The translations under genes were made by a program, and so were the position numbers. From Flavobacteriales bacterium UBA1937 (GTDB lineage Bacteria > Bacteroidota > Bacteroidia > Flavobacteriales > Weeksellaceae): 52,886 nt of DNA. Location of the stretch: the NCBI GenBank assembly GCA_002337005.1, contig DDFD01000034.1, positions 2,096 to 54,981 of the forward strand. The letters are read 5' to 3'. This document shows positions 42,477 to 51,294 of this stretch, piece after piece. How positions within the stretch are numbered: position 1 is the stretch's first letter; each line of letters begins with the position of its first letter. The notes under the pieces are model-generated. The model did no database searches. It worked only from the letters and a program-made list of their open reading frames with translations, and was not told where the DNA came from.

Positions 42477-43973
42477 TTATTTATAATAGGTTTCGTTCCA
42501 GCGAAGTGTATTTTTAAAATCACGGATTTTGGTATCTCCGTCTATAACTAATGATTCTATACCAGCAATTTCTGCAAAATCTTCTAACTGTTCTACACTG
42601 ATGTTTTCACTATAACAAGTGTGGTGAGCACCACCAGCCAAAATCCAAGCTTGTGCTGCGGTATAAAGGTCTGGAAGCGGTTTCCAAAGAACACGTGCTA
42701 CAGGAAGTTTTGGTAATTCTTCTGTAATTTCTAATGCTCTGGTTTTATTAATCAATAATCTGAAATGATTGCCAAAATCCATAAGAGCTGCATTAAGAGA
42801 ATCTATATTTCCTCTAGAATTAAATACCAAACGAACTGGATCTGCTTTGCCACCAATTCCTAAAGGATGAATTTCGCAAGATGGTTTTCCTACCGCTAAA
42901 ACAGGGTCAACTTCTAACATATGTGAGCCTAAAATAGAAGGATTAGAAGGATTAAGATGATAGGTATAATCTTCCATAAAAGCGTTTCCGCCTTCTAAAC
43001 CTTGTCCCATTGTTTTCATCGCACGAACAAGTGCTGTGGTTTTCCAATCGCCTTCTCCTGCAAAACCATACCCTTTTTGCATTAATCTTTGAACTGCAAT
43101 TCCTGGGAGTTGTTCCATACCGTGAAGGTCTTCGAATGTATCTGTAAAACCTTTGAAATTTCCTTCTTTCAAAAATTTTTCTAAGCCTAATTCTATTCTA
43201 GCTGCTACCTCTAGAGATTTACGATTTTCACCACCTGCCAATAAAGAAGCTGCCATAGTGTAAGAAGCTTCGTATTCTTCAATTAAAGTTTTTACTTCGC
43301 CATCGCCAATAGAATCTATTACACCAACTAAATCACCAATTCCCCAAGTATTTACAGAAAATCCGAATTTAGTTTCTGCTTCCACTTTATCACCATCTGT
43401 TACGGCTACAAATCTCATATTATCTCCAAAACGAGCAAATTTAGCACCTTGCCAATCGTCCCAACCTGCGGCTACTCTAGACCATTCGCCAATTTGTTTT
43501 TGTACTCGCTCATCAGACCAATGCCCTACTACTACTTTTCTATTTTTGCGAAGACGACTTACCATAAAACCGAATTCTCTGTCTCCGTGTGCAGCTTGGT
43601 TCAGATTCATAAAATCCATATCCATCGTTGACCAAGGAATATCTTGATTAAACTGAGTATGAAGATGGAGCAAAGGTTTTTGTAAAGCTGTAAGCCCACG
43701 AATCCACATTTTAGCTGGCGAAAAAGTGTGCATCCAAGTTACTATACCTATACAATCTGGATTTTGATTGGCTGCCGTTAAAGTATCATATATTTCGTCA
43801 GTCGTTTTTACGGTTGGCTTATACACCACTTTTACAGGAATTAAAGAAGATACATTAAGCGCTTCTACTATTTTCCCAGAATGTTCTGCTACTTGAGCCA
43901 AAGTTTCAGGACCATATAAATGTTGACTTCCTGTAACGAACCAAATTTCTTTTGTATTTAAATTTACTAGCAT
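42477..43973 (-). CDS. araA: L-arabinose isomerase
   Basis: AraA (498 aa) converts L-arabinose to L-ribulose with Mn2+. The N-terminus KEIWFVTGSQHLYGPETL is diagnostic. Conserved metal-site Glu and His occur in the segments FTDTFEDLHGMEQLPG and MLEVDPVLA...CEIHPLGIGGK, and HHTCYS lies near the C-terminus. Length is normal. It is third in the araB-araD-araA-galM-SSS operon, with a 36-nt gap from araD. Confidence 0.97.
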   Translation of the reverse strand: MLVNLNTKEIWFVTGSQHLYGPETLAQVAEHSGKIVEALNVSSLIPVKVVYKPTVKTTDEIYDTLTAANQNPDCIGIVTWMHTFSPAKMWIRGLTALQKPLLHLHTQFNQDIPWSTMDMDFMNLNQAAHGDREFGFMVSRLRKNRKVVVGHWSDERVQKQIGEWSRVAAGWDDWQGAKFARFGDNMRFVAVTDGDKVEAETKFGFSVNTWGIGDLVGVIDSIGDGEVKTLIEEYEASYTMAASLLAGGENRKSLEVAARIELGLEKFLKEGNFKGFTDTFEDLHGMEQLPGIAVQRLMQKGYGFAGEGDWKTTALVRAMKTMGQGLEGGNAFMEDYTYHLNPSNPSILGSHMLEVDPVLAVGKPSCEIHPLGIGGKADPVRLVFNSRGNIDSLNAALMDFGNHFRLLINKTRALEITEELPKLPVARVLWKPLPDLYTAAQAWILAGGAHHTCYSENISVEQLEDFAEIAGIESLVIDGDTKIRDFKNTLRWNETYYK

Positions 43974-44009
43974 TGTGATAAGATTATTTGTTATTTTTTA
44001 GAATGATTT

Positions 44010-44711
44010 TTATTGTCCGTAATATGCATTTTTGCCGTGTTTACGTTCATAATGTTTTTTGATGAGTGAATCCTTAAGACGAGGAGCATTCGGATTGATT
44101 TGTCTGGTGAGATACGCCATTTCTGCGATGGTTTCTAGAACCTTGCTGTTATAAACCGCTTTATCTGCATTTTTACCCCAAGTAAATGGTCCGTGATTGC
44201 CTACCAAAACCATTTCTACTTCTTCGTAAGACAATTCTTTTTCTTTGAAACAATCTAGAATTTGAATTCCTGTGTTGTATTCATAATTTCCTTCAATTAA
44301 ATCATCTCTCATTGGTGCAGCACAAGGAATATCTGTGGTTAAATGATCTGCATGCGTAGTCCCGAAAATAGGAATATCTAACTGAGATTGCGCCCAAGCT
44401 ACTGAATAAATAGCGTGAGTATGAGAAATTCCGCCTACTTTTTCCCAGTTTTTGTATAGAAAAGCGTGGGTTTTGGTATCTGAAGAAGGTCTTAGTTTTC
44501 CTTCGATGATATTGGCATCAAAATCCAGAATTACCATATCTTCTGGCTTTAATTCAGCATAAGGTACTCCGCTTGGTTTGATGGCAAAAACGCCTTTATC
44601 TCTATCTACTGCGCTTACATTACCGAAGGTGTAAACTACCAATTTTAATGCGTCTAATTGCATATTGGCTTCGTAGCATTCTCTTTGTAATTCTTTATAA
44701 TGAGTACTCAT
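44010..44711 (-). CDS. araD: L-ribulose-5-phosphate 4-epimerase
   Basis: AraD (233 aa) converts L-ribulose 5-phosphate to D-xylulose 5-phosphate, joining arabinose use to the transketolase/transaldolase enzymes encoded nearby. The class II aldolase/epimerase zinc site is seen in GGISHTHAIYS and FGTTHADHL, with a later His in VLVGNHGPFTWG; the SGVPYAEL phosphate loop is present. The start overlaps the end of araB by 17 nt, so translation is likely coupled. Confidence 0.97.
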   Translation of the reverse strand: MSTHYKELQRECYEANMQLDALKLVVYTFGNVSAVDRDKGVFAIKPSGVPYAELKPEDMVILDFDANIIEGKLRPSSDTKTHAFLYKNWEKVGGISHTHAIYSVAWAQSQLDIPIFGTTHADHLTTDIPCAAPMRDDLIEGNYEYNTGIQILDCFKEKELSYEEVEMVLVGNHGPFTWGKNADKAVYNSKVLETIAEMAYLTRQINPNAPRLKDSLIKKHYERKHGKNAYYGQ

Positions 44712-46386
44712 TTTTTCTAACTTTGATGTTATTTTCTACAAAATTTGCAATGTTCTGATATTGCTCCATAAATTCTGAATATTTCTCTACTTTATCAGCC
44801 TGTGGAAAATATTCTGCTTCGAAATTAGAACCCATTTTCTGACTTGCTTCTATTACATTTGAATACACTCCTGCTGCAACTGCTGCATAAATAGCAGCAC
44901 CTAAAGCGGGAGCTTGGTCAGAATCTGCTACTACAATCGGCATATTGAGAACATTTGCCAAAGTCTGCATTATGAAAGGAGATTTTCTGGCTACACCGCC
45001 AATTCCTATCACTTTGTTTATTTTAACACCTTCTTCTTCGAAACGATCTACAATTTTTTTAGACCCAAAACAAATGGCGTTAACCAAACTTTTAAAAATA
45101 TGTGGTGCTTTATTTCCTAAAGATAAATTTGTAATAGCGCTTTTTAATTCCTGATTAGCATCTGGAGTTCTTCTACCATTAATCCAGTCTAATGCTACTG
45201 GAACAGCATCTGAAAGTGGAATATTTTCTGCTTCTAAAGTAAGTGTACGAATCATATTATTTTCGATTTCTTCTTTCAGCAGAGCTTTTTGTTCATCGTT
45301 TATTACCGTAGATTTCATCAATAATTGATGAACTGGCCACATTAAAATATCTTTATACCAAGCCAATACATCACCAAAAGCAGATTGCCCAGCTTCTAAA
45401 CCTATAAATCCTGGAATTACTGAACCGTTTACTTGTCCACAAATTCCTTTTACTTTTCTTTCTTCTATAATTTCGCTTGGCGCAATCATAATATCACAGG
45501 TAGAAGTTCCCATAATTCTGATGAGTGTATTTTCTTCTACTTTAGCACCTACTGCACCAGAATGCGCATCAAAAGTACCTACTGTAATCACCGTATTGGT
45601 GGTTAAACCTAGTTTAGCTGCCCATTCTTCGTTCAGATTTCCTGCTACCTCATCAGAAGTGTAGGTTTTTTCGTATAATCTGTCTCTAAGTTCTGCTAAA
45701 GAAGGATCTAATCTGTTGAGAAAATCTTTAGGAGGAAGTCCACCCCAGTTTTCGTGCCACATTGCTTTGTGACCAGCTGCACAACGGCTTCTTTTGAATG
45801 TTACCAAATCTTTGTGGTCTGATAATACAAAGGTGATGTAATCACAATGTTCTATCCAACTGTAAGCTGCATTTTTTATAAGTTCATCTTCTCTATTGAT
45901 ATGAAGAATTTTTGCCCAAAACCATTCAGATGAATAAATTCCGCCTTCAAATTTTGTGTAATCTTCTCCGCCCCAAGTTCTTGCCAACGTATTGATTTCT
46001 TCGGCTTCTGCAATTGCAGTATGGTCTTTCCAAAGAACCATCATTGCATTAGGATTTTCCTCAAAACCTGAAGTTAAGCTCAAAGGAACTCCTTCTTTAT
46101 TCACTGGAATTGGAGATGAGCCAGTAGTATCTATACAAATTCCCACTACTTGCTCTGGATTTACACTGCTTGTAGTAACAACAGATTTGATGGTGTTCTC
46201 TAAACCTTCTAAATGATCTAAAGGATGCTGACGAAATCTATTCTCGCTCGGATTACAATACTTCCCTTCTTTCCATCTTTGGTAATAATGAACATTCGCT
46301 GCTAGTTCAGAACCGTTTTCTGTATCAATTAGGACTGCTCTTACCGAATCTGTTCCGTAATCTAGTCCGATGACGTATTTTTTCAT
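44695..46386 (-). CDS. araB: L-ribulokinase
   Basis: AraB (563 aa) phosphorylates L-ribulose. It is a FGGY-family kinase: MKKYVIGLDYGTDSVRAVLID is the first phosphate-binding motif and IGIGGVARKSPFIMQTLANVL is the later ATP-binding block. GTFDAHSGAVGA and IMGTSTCDIM are typical of ribulokinase. It is the first gene of the leftward arabinose operon. A promoter with a predicted AraR operator lies in the 128-nt gap that separates it from the GH51 gene. Confidence 0.96.
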   Translation of the reverse strand: MKKYVIGLDYGTDSVRAVLIDTENGSELAANVHYYQRWKEGKYCNPSENRFRQHPLDHLEGLENTIKSVVTTSSVNPEQVVGICIDTTGSSPIPVNKEGVPLSLTSGFEENPNAMMVLWKDHTAIAEAEEINTLARTWGGEDYTKFEGGIYSSEWFWAKILHINREDELIKNAAYSWIEHCDYITFVLSDHKDLVTFKRSRCAAGHKAMWHENWGGLPPKDFLNRLDPSLAELRDRLYEKTYTSDEVAGNLNEEWAAKLGLTTNTVITVGTFDAHSGAVGAKVEENTLIRIMGTSTCDIMIAPSEIIEERKVKGICGQVNGSVIPGFIGLEAGQSAFGDVLAWYKDILMWPVHQLLMKSTVINDEQKALLKEEIENNMIRTLTLEAENIPLSDAVPVALDWINGRRTPDANQELKSAITNLSLGNKAPHIFKSLVNAICFGSKKIVDRFEEEGVKINKVIGIGGVARKSPFIMQTLANVLNMPIVVADSDQAPALGAAIYAAVAAGVYSNVIEASQKMGSNFEAEYFPQADKVEKYSEFMEQYQNIANFVENNIKVRKNEYSL

Positions 46387-46434
46387 TTCGCTTGAAATTT
46401 AATTTTTAAGAATAGTTAACAATTTATTCATATT

Positions 46435-46456
46435 GTATGTAACAAATATAACATAC
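46435..46456. promoter_or_regulatory. Inverted repeat around the araB -7 box
   Basis: GTATGT (46435-46440) and ACATAC (46451-46456) form a perfect 6-bp inverted repeat. The 10 bases between hold the minus-strand -7 element TATATTTG. It may bind a second regulator. Confidence 0.35.
46443..46450 (-). promoter_or_regulatory. -7 element of the araB operon
   Basis: On the minus strand TATATTTG matches TAnnTTTG, giving a leader of about 50 nt. The -33 region lies inside AraR operator C. Confidence 0.55.
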
Positions 46457-46465
46457 TATTTTAAA

Positions 46466-46486
46466 TAAATGTATAAATTACACTTA
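46466..46486. promoter_or_regulatory. Predicted AraR operator C (araBDA operon)
   Basis: Third perfect copy of TAAATGT-N7-ACACTTA. It starts 16 nt upstream of the araB -7 box and so covers the -33 region, as expected for a repressor. Confidence 0.7.
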
Positions 46487-46514
46487 ATTTTTATTTTTCC
46501 TTTATCGATGGGAC

Positions 46515-48503
46515 TTACAGCTTATTAATTTTAAGGATTACCACTGATTTTGGAGGTATTTCGGTAGAAATTTTTCCCCTTTTTATGCTTTCAGATTTCT
46601 CTTTTGGCTGAATTGGTTCAGATGTGAAACTATTCTCAGTATCTAAGGCATCTGCAGACAATATGATTTTAATCATTTTATCGCCTAAACGAAGGTTTTT
46701 GGCATTCAAATTCACTTCTTTTGGTTGTGAATCTGCATTTACAATTTTGATAATTATTTCTTTGGATTTTCCATCAAAAACAGCCGAAGAATATAATTTA
46801 TTTTGTCCTGTTACTGCCTTACCGTTTTCTGTAATTGTAAGTAAATCAGTTCCTTTGTTATTCGAAAATAATTTTTGAACATAATAATTAGGCGTAGCGT
46901 AAGTACTAAGATTATTAAACCAAATTAAATCTGGAGTCCATTGCCAACCATCTGCGTGAGCTAAAAGCGGTGCATAAGAAGTCATAGTCACCACATCTGC
47001 ATTACGTTCTAGCCCTGTCATAAAAGCGGCTTCAGAAAGAGCGGTTAACCAATTGTTTTTATTTTCTGGTTTTACAACTCCTACAGACTGTGCTGCATAT
47101 TCTCCAGCAAAGACTTTTGGTCCTCTTCTATCGTATTTGTCATATCTGGCAGCATTCTGGAAAAACCATTCTGGTGAATTATAATAATGCTCATCTACAA
47201 TTTGTGCATTTAGTTTTTTGAGTTCTTTCCATCCGTATTCAAAGAATTCTCCATCAGGTGACGGTCCACTTCCAGAAACGATGGTAATTTTTGGATATTT
47301 AGCGTGAATAGCTTTTTCAAAAACTTTATATCTTTCTATGTAATCTTCTCCCCATTGTTCATTTCCTACCCCAATAAATTTTAAGTTAAATGGTTTAGAG
47401 TGTCCCATTTCTGCTCTCACTTTTCCCCAAGGTGTAGTAATATCGCCATTAGCAAATTCCATTAAATCTAAAGCATCTTGAACATAAGGGTCTAAATCTT
47501 CCATTTTCACGAGTTCTGCGGTGTTGAATTGACACGCCATTCCACAACTCAAAATTGGCAGAGGTTCTGCTCCTAAATCTTCTGAAAGTTGGAAATACTC
47601 AAAAAATCCTAAACCAAAAGACTGCCAATAATCAGGTGTGAGACGATGAGCAAATCCGTTATTCCATTTGTTGATGAGATTTTCTCTGTCTTCCACTTTA
47701 CTTATAGTTTTTTTCCATTGGTAACGTTCTGCAAGAGTTCTTCCTTCTACAATACAACCACCTGGAAAACGCAGAAAACCAGGTTTCAAATCATATAATT
47801 TTTGAACTAAATCTTTGCGTAAACCGCCTTTTCTGCCTTTCCAAGTATCTTGTGGAAAGAGTGAAATCATATCTACATTTACAACACCATTTCCAATAAA
47901 AGTAATTTGCAATTTGGCTTTTTCAACCGTTCTTGTCGGAGAAAATACCGCAGCATATTTCTGCCATCCTTTTCCCAAAACAGGAATGCTAACCGCAGCT
48001 ATTGATTGTCCTTTTTCATCAATTAGCTCCGCCTTCATTTCTTTTATATTCCCAGAAACATTCTCTAAATCAAAACTAAAATCATATTTTTCGCCTTGAT
48101 GAATTCCTATTCCTCTGAAACCTTCATTTTCTAAAAGATAATTTTTATCATTAAGTACAGTAATTCTGGCGTAATTTTTATTGGTTTTAGAAGCATCTGT
48201 ATGAATGATTAAAAAACCAGAATCTAAATTGGGCGAAAGTATTTTTGTATTGGGTTGTTTCCATCCAGTTAAAGGCTCATCAAACTCAAAACTTCGATTT
48301 TTAATAAGTTCTGCATATAAACCTCCATCAGCAGCAAAGTTGATGTCTTCGAAAAAAATTCCGTACATCGTAGGCTGAATTTTGATGTGAGTAGAAGCGC
48401 CGTCCAAATCAAGTGTATGCTTAGACGGAATACCAGATTGCGCCAACAAAAACGTAGTGCAAACGGTAAAAAAAGCAGCGTAAATTTTATTTTTTGTTCT
48501 CAT
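46515..48503 (-). CDS. abfA: Alpha-L-arabinofuranosidase, GH51
   Basis: A 662-aa exported GH51 enzyme (signal peptide 1-21) that removes alpha-L-arabinofuranose from arabinan and arabinoxylan. The acid/base is Glu382 in GVGNEQWG and the nucleophile is Glu438 in VDEHYYNSPEW. MYGIFFEDINFAADGGLYAEL (46-66) is typical. A CBM4-like beta-sandwich lies at about 85-215 and an all-beta domain at the C-terminus. It lies 56 nt after the GH3 gene and probably shares its transcript. Confidence 0.95.
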   Translation of the reverse strand: MRTKNKIYAAFFTVCTTFLLAQSGIPSKHTLDLDGASTHIKIQPTMYGIFFEDINFAADGGLYAELIKNRSFEFDEPLTGWKQPNTKILSPNLDSGFLIIHTDASKTNKNYARITVLNDKNYLLENEGFRGIGIHQGEKYDFSFDLENVSGNIKEMKAELIDEKGQSIAAVSIPVLGKGWQKYAAVFSPTRTVEKAKLQITFIGNGVVNVDMISLFPQDTWKGRKGGLRKDLVQKLYDLKPGFLRFPGGCIVEGRTLAERYQWKKTISKVEDRENLINKWNNGFAHRLTPDYWQSFGLGFFEYFQLSEDLGAEPLPILSCGMACQFNTAELVKMEDLDPYVQDALDLMEFANGDITTPWGKVRAEMGHSKPFNLKFIGVGNEQWGEDYIERYKVFEKAIHAKYPKITIVSGSGPSPDGEFFEYGWKELKKLNAQIVDEHYYNSPEWFFQNAARYDKYDRRGPKVFAGEYAAQSVGVVKPENKNNWLTALSEAAFMTGLERNADVVTMTSYAPLLAHADGWQWTPDLIWFNNLSTYATPNYYVQKLFSNNKGTDLLTITENGKAVTGQNKLYSSAVFDGKSKEIIIKIVNADSQPKEVNLNAKNLRLGDKMIKIILSADALDTENSFTSEPIQPKEKSESIKRGKISTEIPPKSVVILKINKL

Positions 48504-48559
48504 ATACTAATGATATTGATAATTAATAGAATTCAAATTATTTTAAAATTTTAATAAAG

Positions 48560-51187
48560 CTATTTCACTTTTATTGGTAAGCTTTTTAAACCAGAATTTT
48601 CTGATGTCCCTCCGTAGAAAATAGTATAATCTCCTGATTTTAAAACCAAATCATCGGTTTTTTCATCATAAAATTTGAATGAATCTTCAGAAATCGTCAG
48701 TTGAATATTTTTTGTTTCTTTTGATGTAATTAAAACTCTTTCAAAAGCTCTCAAAGTCTTTACTGGAGCTAAAACATCGTTATTTCTTTTCACGTAAATT
48801 TGTACTACTTCTTCTCCATCTCTATCAGAAATATTGGTAACAGGAACGGTTATGGTGATTTTTTCATTAGAATTGATGATATTTTTGCTCAATTGAGCAT
48901 CTCCATAAGTAAATTTGGAATAACTTAAACCGTGCCCGAAAGCGTATAAAGGATTTTCTGTCATATAACGATAGGTTCTTCCTTGCATATCATAATTTTC
49001 AAAACCTTGATGCTTGCTGGTTTTAGAAAGAGCATTATCCAATTGTTCCAAATTTTTGTAAAATGTAATCGGTAATCTTCCTGAAGGATTGTAATCTCCT
49101 GCTAAAACGTCTGCTACAGCAGTTCCGCTAGATTGCCCGCCATACCAAGCATTTAGCAAAGCATCATAATTTTTTTCGTCTTGTTCTAAACCGAGTGCAC
49201 TGCCTGTACATAGCACAAAAACGACAGGTTTCCCTGTATTTCTTAATTCTGCTAACAATTCTCTCTGAACTTTCGGAAGTTCTATCGTGGTTTTATCACC
49301 ACCTTTGAAACCTTCAGCATTTACCAACATTTCTTCGCCTTCTAAACTAGGTGATAATCCTCCAGCGAAAATAATAACATCAGCATCTTTCACTTTTTCT
49401 TTTACTGATACAAAATTTACGGGGTCTTTTCTATATACTTCAAAGCCAATATTTACATATTTTCCTTTTTGACTGTGGCGTAATTCTACTAGATATTCTT
49501 TGCCTTTCTCTACTTTTAGAGGAAATTCTGAAGGATGTCTCGCATCTGGCCCTTTTCTGGTAGCAATTTCTTTTCCGTCAACAAAAAGAGTGTAAATATC
49601 AGATGCAAAAGCAGAAAATACCACGTCGCCAGAATAGCTGCTTTTAAAAATTCCTGAAATTATTGCCGATGTATTTTCTCTTCCTACACCTGGTGCTAAC
49701 TGAGTTCCGCCAAAACTATTGTAATTAATTCCTGTTTTATTAACAGAAATATTTACTGGCTTTCCTTTGAATTCATTATTGTTAAAAAACTCCACTTTCA
49801 TTCCTTTTTCGCCATTTTTTTGGCTCATAAAATTCTGATAAAGAGAAGTTTTGGAAGAAGGATCTGCTACTTCGCAACCTTTTTCGTAGATGATTTCGGC
49901 GTTTGAAAATTTAGTTTTAATTCCGTTTAAGATAGTGACAGTAGAAGAAGGTGTTCCGTTGTAATTTCCCAATTGCATCAATCCGTCATCAGCATTTGGG
50001 CCTACCACTGCAATTTTTTTAATATTTTTATTTAAAGGAAGAATATTCTTCTCATTTTTCATCAGCACTATTGATTTTTGTGCCATTTTTAGCGCTTGTT
50101 TTTTATGTTCATCAGAATCTACTACAGAATAAGGTATTTTATTCCAATGGACAGAAGATTTCGGGTCTAGCATACCTAGTTCTAACCACCCTTTCAATAT
50201 TCTGCGCATCGAAATATCTAAGTCTTTTTCTGTAATTAATTCACTTGCAAGAGCTTTATTGAGATTATTATATGTATCTCCACATTCTAAATCTGTAGAA
50301 TGTTTCAGAGCATCAGTGGCAGCACTTTTTTCGTCTGGATGCGTTCCGTGGTATTTTTCTTGATAAAAATCTGCCAAAGCCCAACAATCAGAAACCACCA
50401 TTCCGTCATATTTCCATTTACCACGAAGTATGTCATTAAGCAAAGTATTATTAGCACAGCACGGTTGTCCTTCAAAAGCGTTATAAGCACACATTACCTC
50501 TCTTACATTTCCTTCTAAAACCAATGCTTTGAAGGCTGGAAGATAAGTTTCGTATAAATCTCTTTTAGAAATTTCTGCATTATAAGAATGTCTATTCCAT
50601 TCTGGACCGCTGTGTACGGCAAAATGTTTGGCACAAGCGTGGGTTTTAAAATATTGTGGATCATTCCCTTGCAAACCTTTTACAGCTGCTACTCCTAGAA
50701 CTGAGGTTAAATATGGGTCTTCACCATAAGTTTCTTGACCTCTTCCCCATCTTGGATCACGAAAAATATTGATATTAGGAGTCCAAAACGTGAGACCTTC
50801 ATAGCGCCCAGTTTTATTGGCTTCATCAAAAGATTTATTGTATTTTGCTCTGGCTTCATCAGAAATCATTTCAAAAGTTTTGAGATGTTCTGGTGCATCC
50901 CAAGTTGCTGCCATCCCAATTGCCTGAGGAAAAACAGTAGCTGTTCCTGCTCTTGCTACCCCATGAAGCGCCTCATTCCACCATCCATAAGCAGGAATTT
51001 CTAAACGAGGTACTGCTTTGGAATTATCCATCATCATTCCTATTTTTTCATCAACCGTCAATAATCCGAGAAGATTTTCTATTCTCTGTTCGATTGGAAT
51101 TTTAGGATCTTGGAAAGGATATTTATAATTCTGCGCAAGCGAAAAAGCACAAATTAAAATTAAAATTCCTGATAATAATTTTTTCAT
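48560..51187 (-). CDS. GH3 glycosidase with PA14 insertion (probable beta-xylosidase)
   Basis: An 875-aa exported GH3 enzyme (signal peptide 1-18). The nucleophile is Asp267 in GMVVSDCWAL; KHFAVHSGPEWNRHSY (187-202) is the conserved substrate segment. A PA14-type domain is inserted at about residues 450-590 of the second GH3 domain, and a fibronectin-III-like domain ends the protein. The RHSYNAEISKRDLYETY and SDCWALADF segments and the GH51 partner favour xylosidase or arabinosidase over glucosidase, but this is inferred. No AraR site was found upstream. Confidence 0.9.
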   Translation of the reverse strand: MKKLLSGILILICAFSLAQNYKYPFQDPKIPIEQRIENLLGLLTVDEKIGMMMDNSKAVPRLEIPAYGWWNEALHGVARAGTATVFPQAIGMAATWDAPEHLKTFEMISDEARAKYNKSFDEANKTGRYEGLTFWTPNINIFRDPRWGRGQETYGEDPYLTSVLGVAAVKGLQGNDPQYFKTHACAKHFAVHSGPEWNRHSYNAEISKRDLYETYLPAFKALVLEGNVREVMCAYNAFEGQPCCANNTLLNDILRGKWKYDGMVVSDCWALADFYQEKYHGTHPDEKSAATDALKHSTDLECGDTYNNLNKALASELITEKDLDISMRRILKGWLELGMLDPKSSVHWNKIPYSVVDSDEHKKQALKMAQKSIVLMKNEKNILPLNKNIKKIAVVGPNADDGLMQLGNYNGTPSSTVTILNGIKTKFSNAEIIYEKGCEVADPSSKTSLYQNFMSQKNGEKGMKVEFFNNNEFKGKPVNISVNKTGINYNSFGGTQLAPGVGRENTSAIISGIFKSSYSGDVVFSAFASDIYTLFVDGKEIATRKGPDARHPSEFPLKVEKGKEYLVELRHSQKGKYVNIGFEVYRKDPVNFVSVKEKVKDADVIIFAGGLSPSLEGEEMLVNAEGFKGGDKTTIELPKVQRELLAELRNTGKPVVFVLCTGSALGLEQDEKNYDALLNAWYGGQSSGTAVADVLAGDYNPSGRLPITFYKNLEQLDNALSKTSKHQGFENYDMQGRTYRYMTENPLYAFGHGLSYSKFTYGDAQLSKNIINSNEKITITVPVTNISDRDGEEVVQIYVKRNNDVLAPVKTLRAFERVLITSKETKNIQLTISEDSFKFYDEKTDDLVLKSGDYTIFYGGTSENSGLKSLPIKVK

Positions 51188-51218
51188 AAGCTCAATTTAT
51201 TTTAAATCTTCTGAGAGG

Positions 51219-51248
51219 AAAAGCACAGCTATCAAATAAATGATAGCT
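51219..51248 (-). terminator. Terminator-like hairpin after the type IX cargo gene
   Basis: AGCTATCA (51227-51234) pairs with TGATAGCT (51241-51248) around a 6-nt loop. On the minus strand it is followed by GTGCTTTT. It lies between the cargo gene and the GH3 gene. Confidence 0.5.
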
Positions 51249-51294
51249 ATGCCTAGTTAATAACTTTTATGCAATAAATCAAAAAATCAAATTT

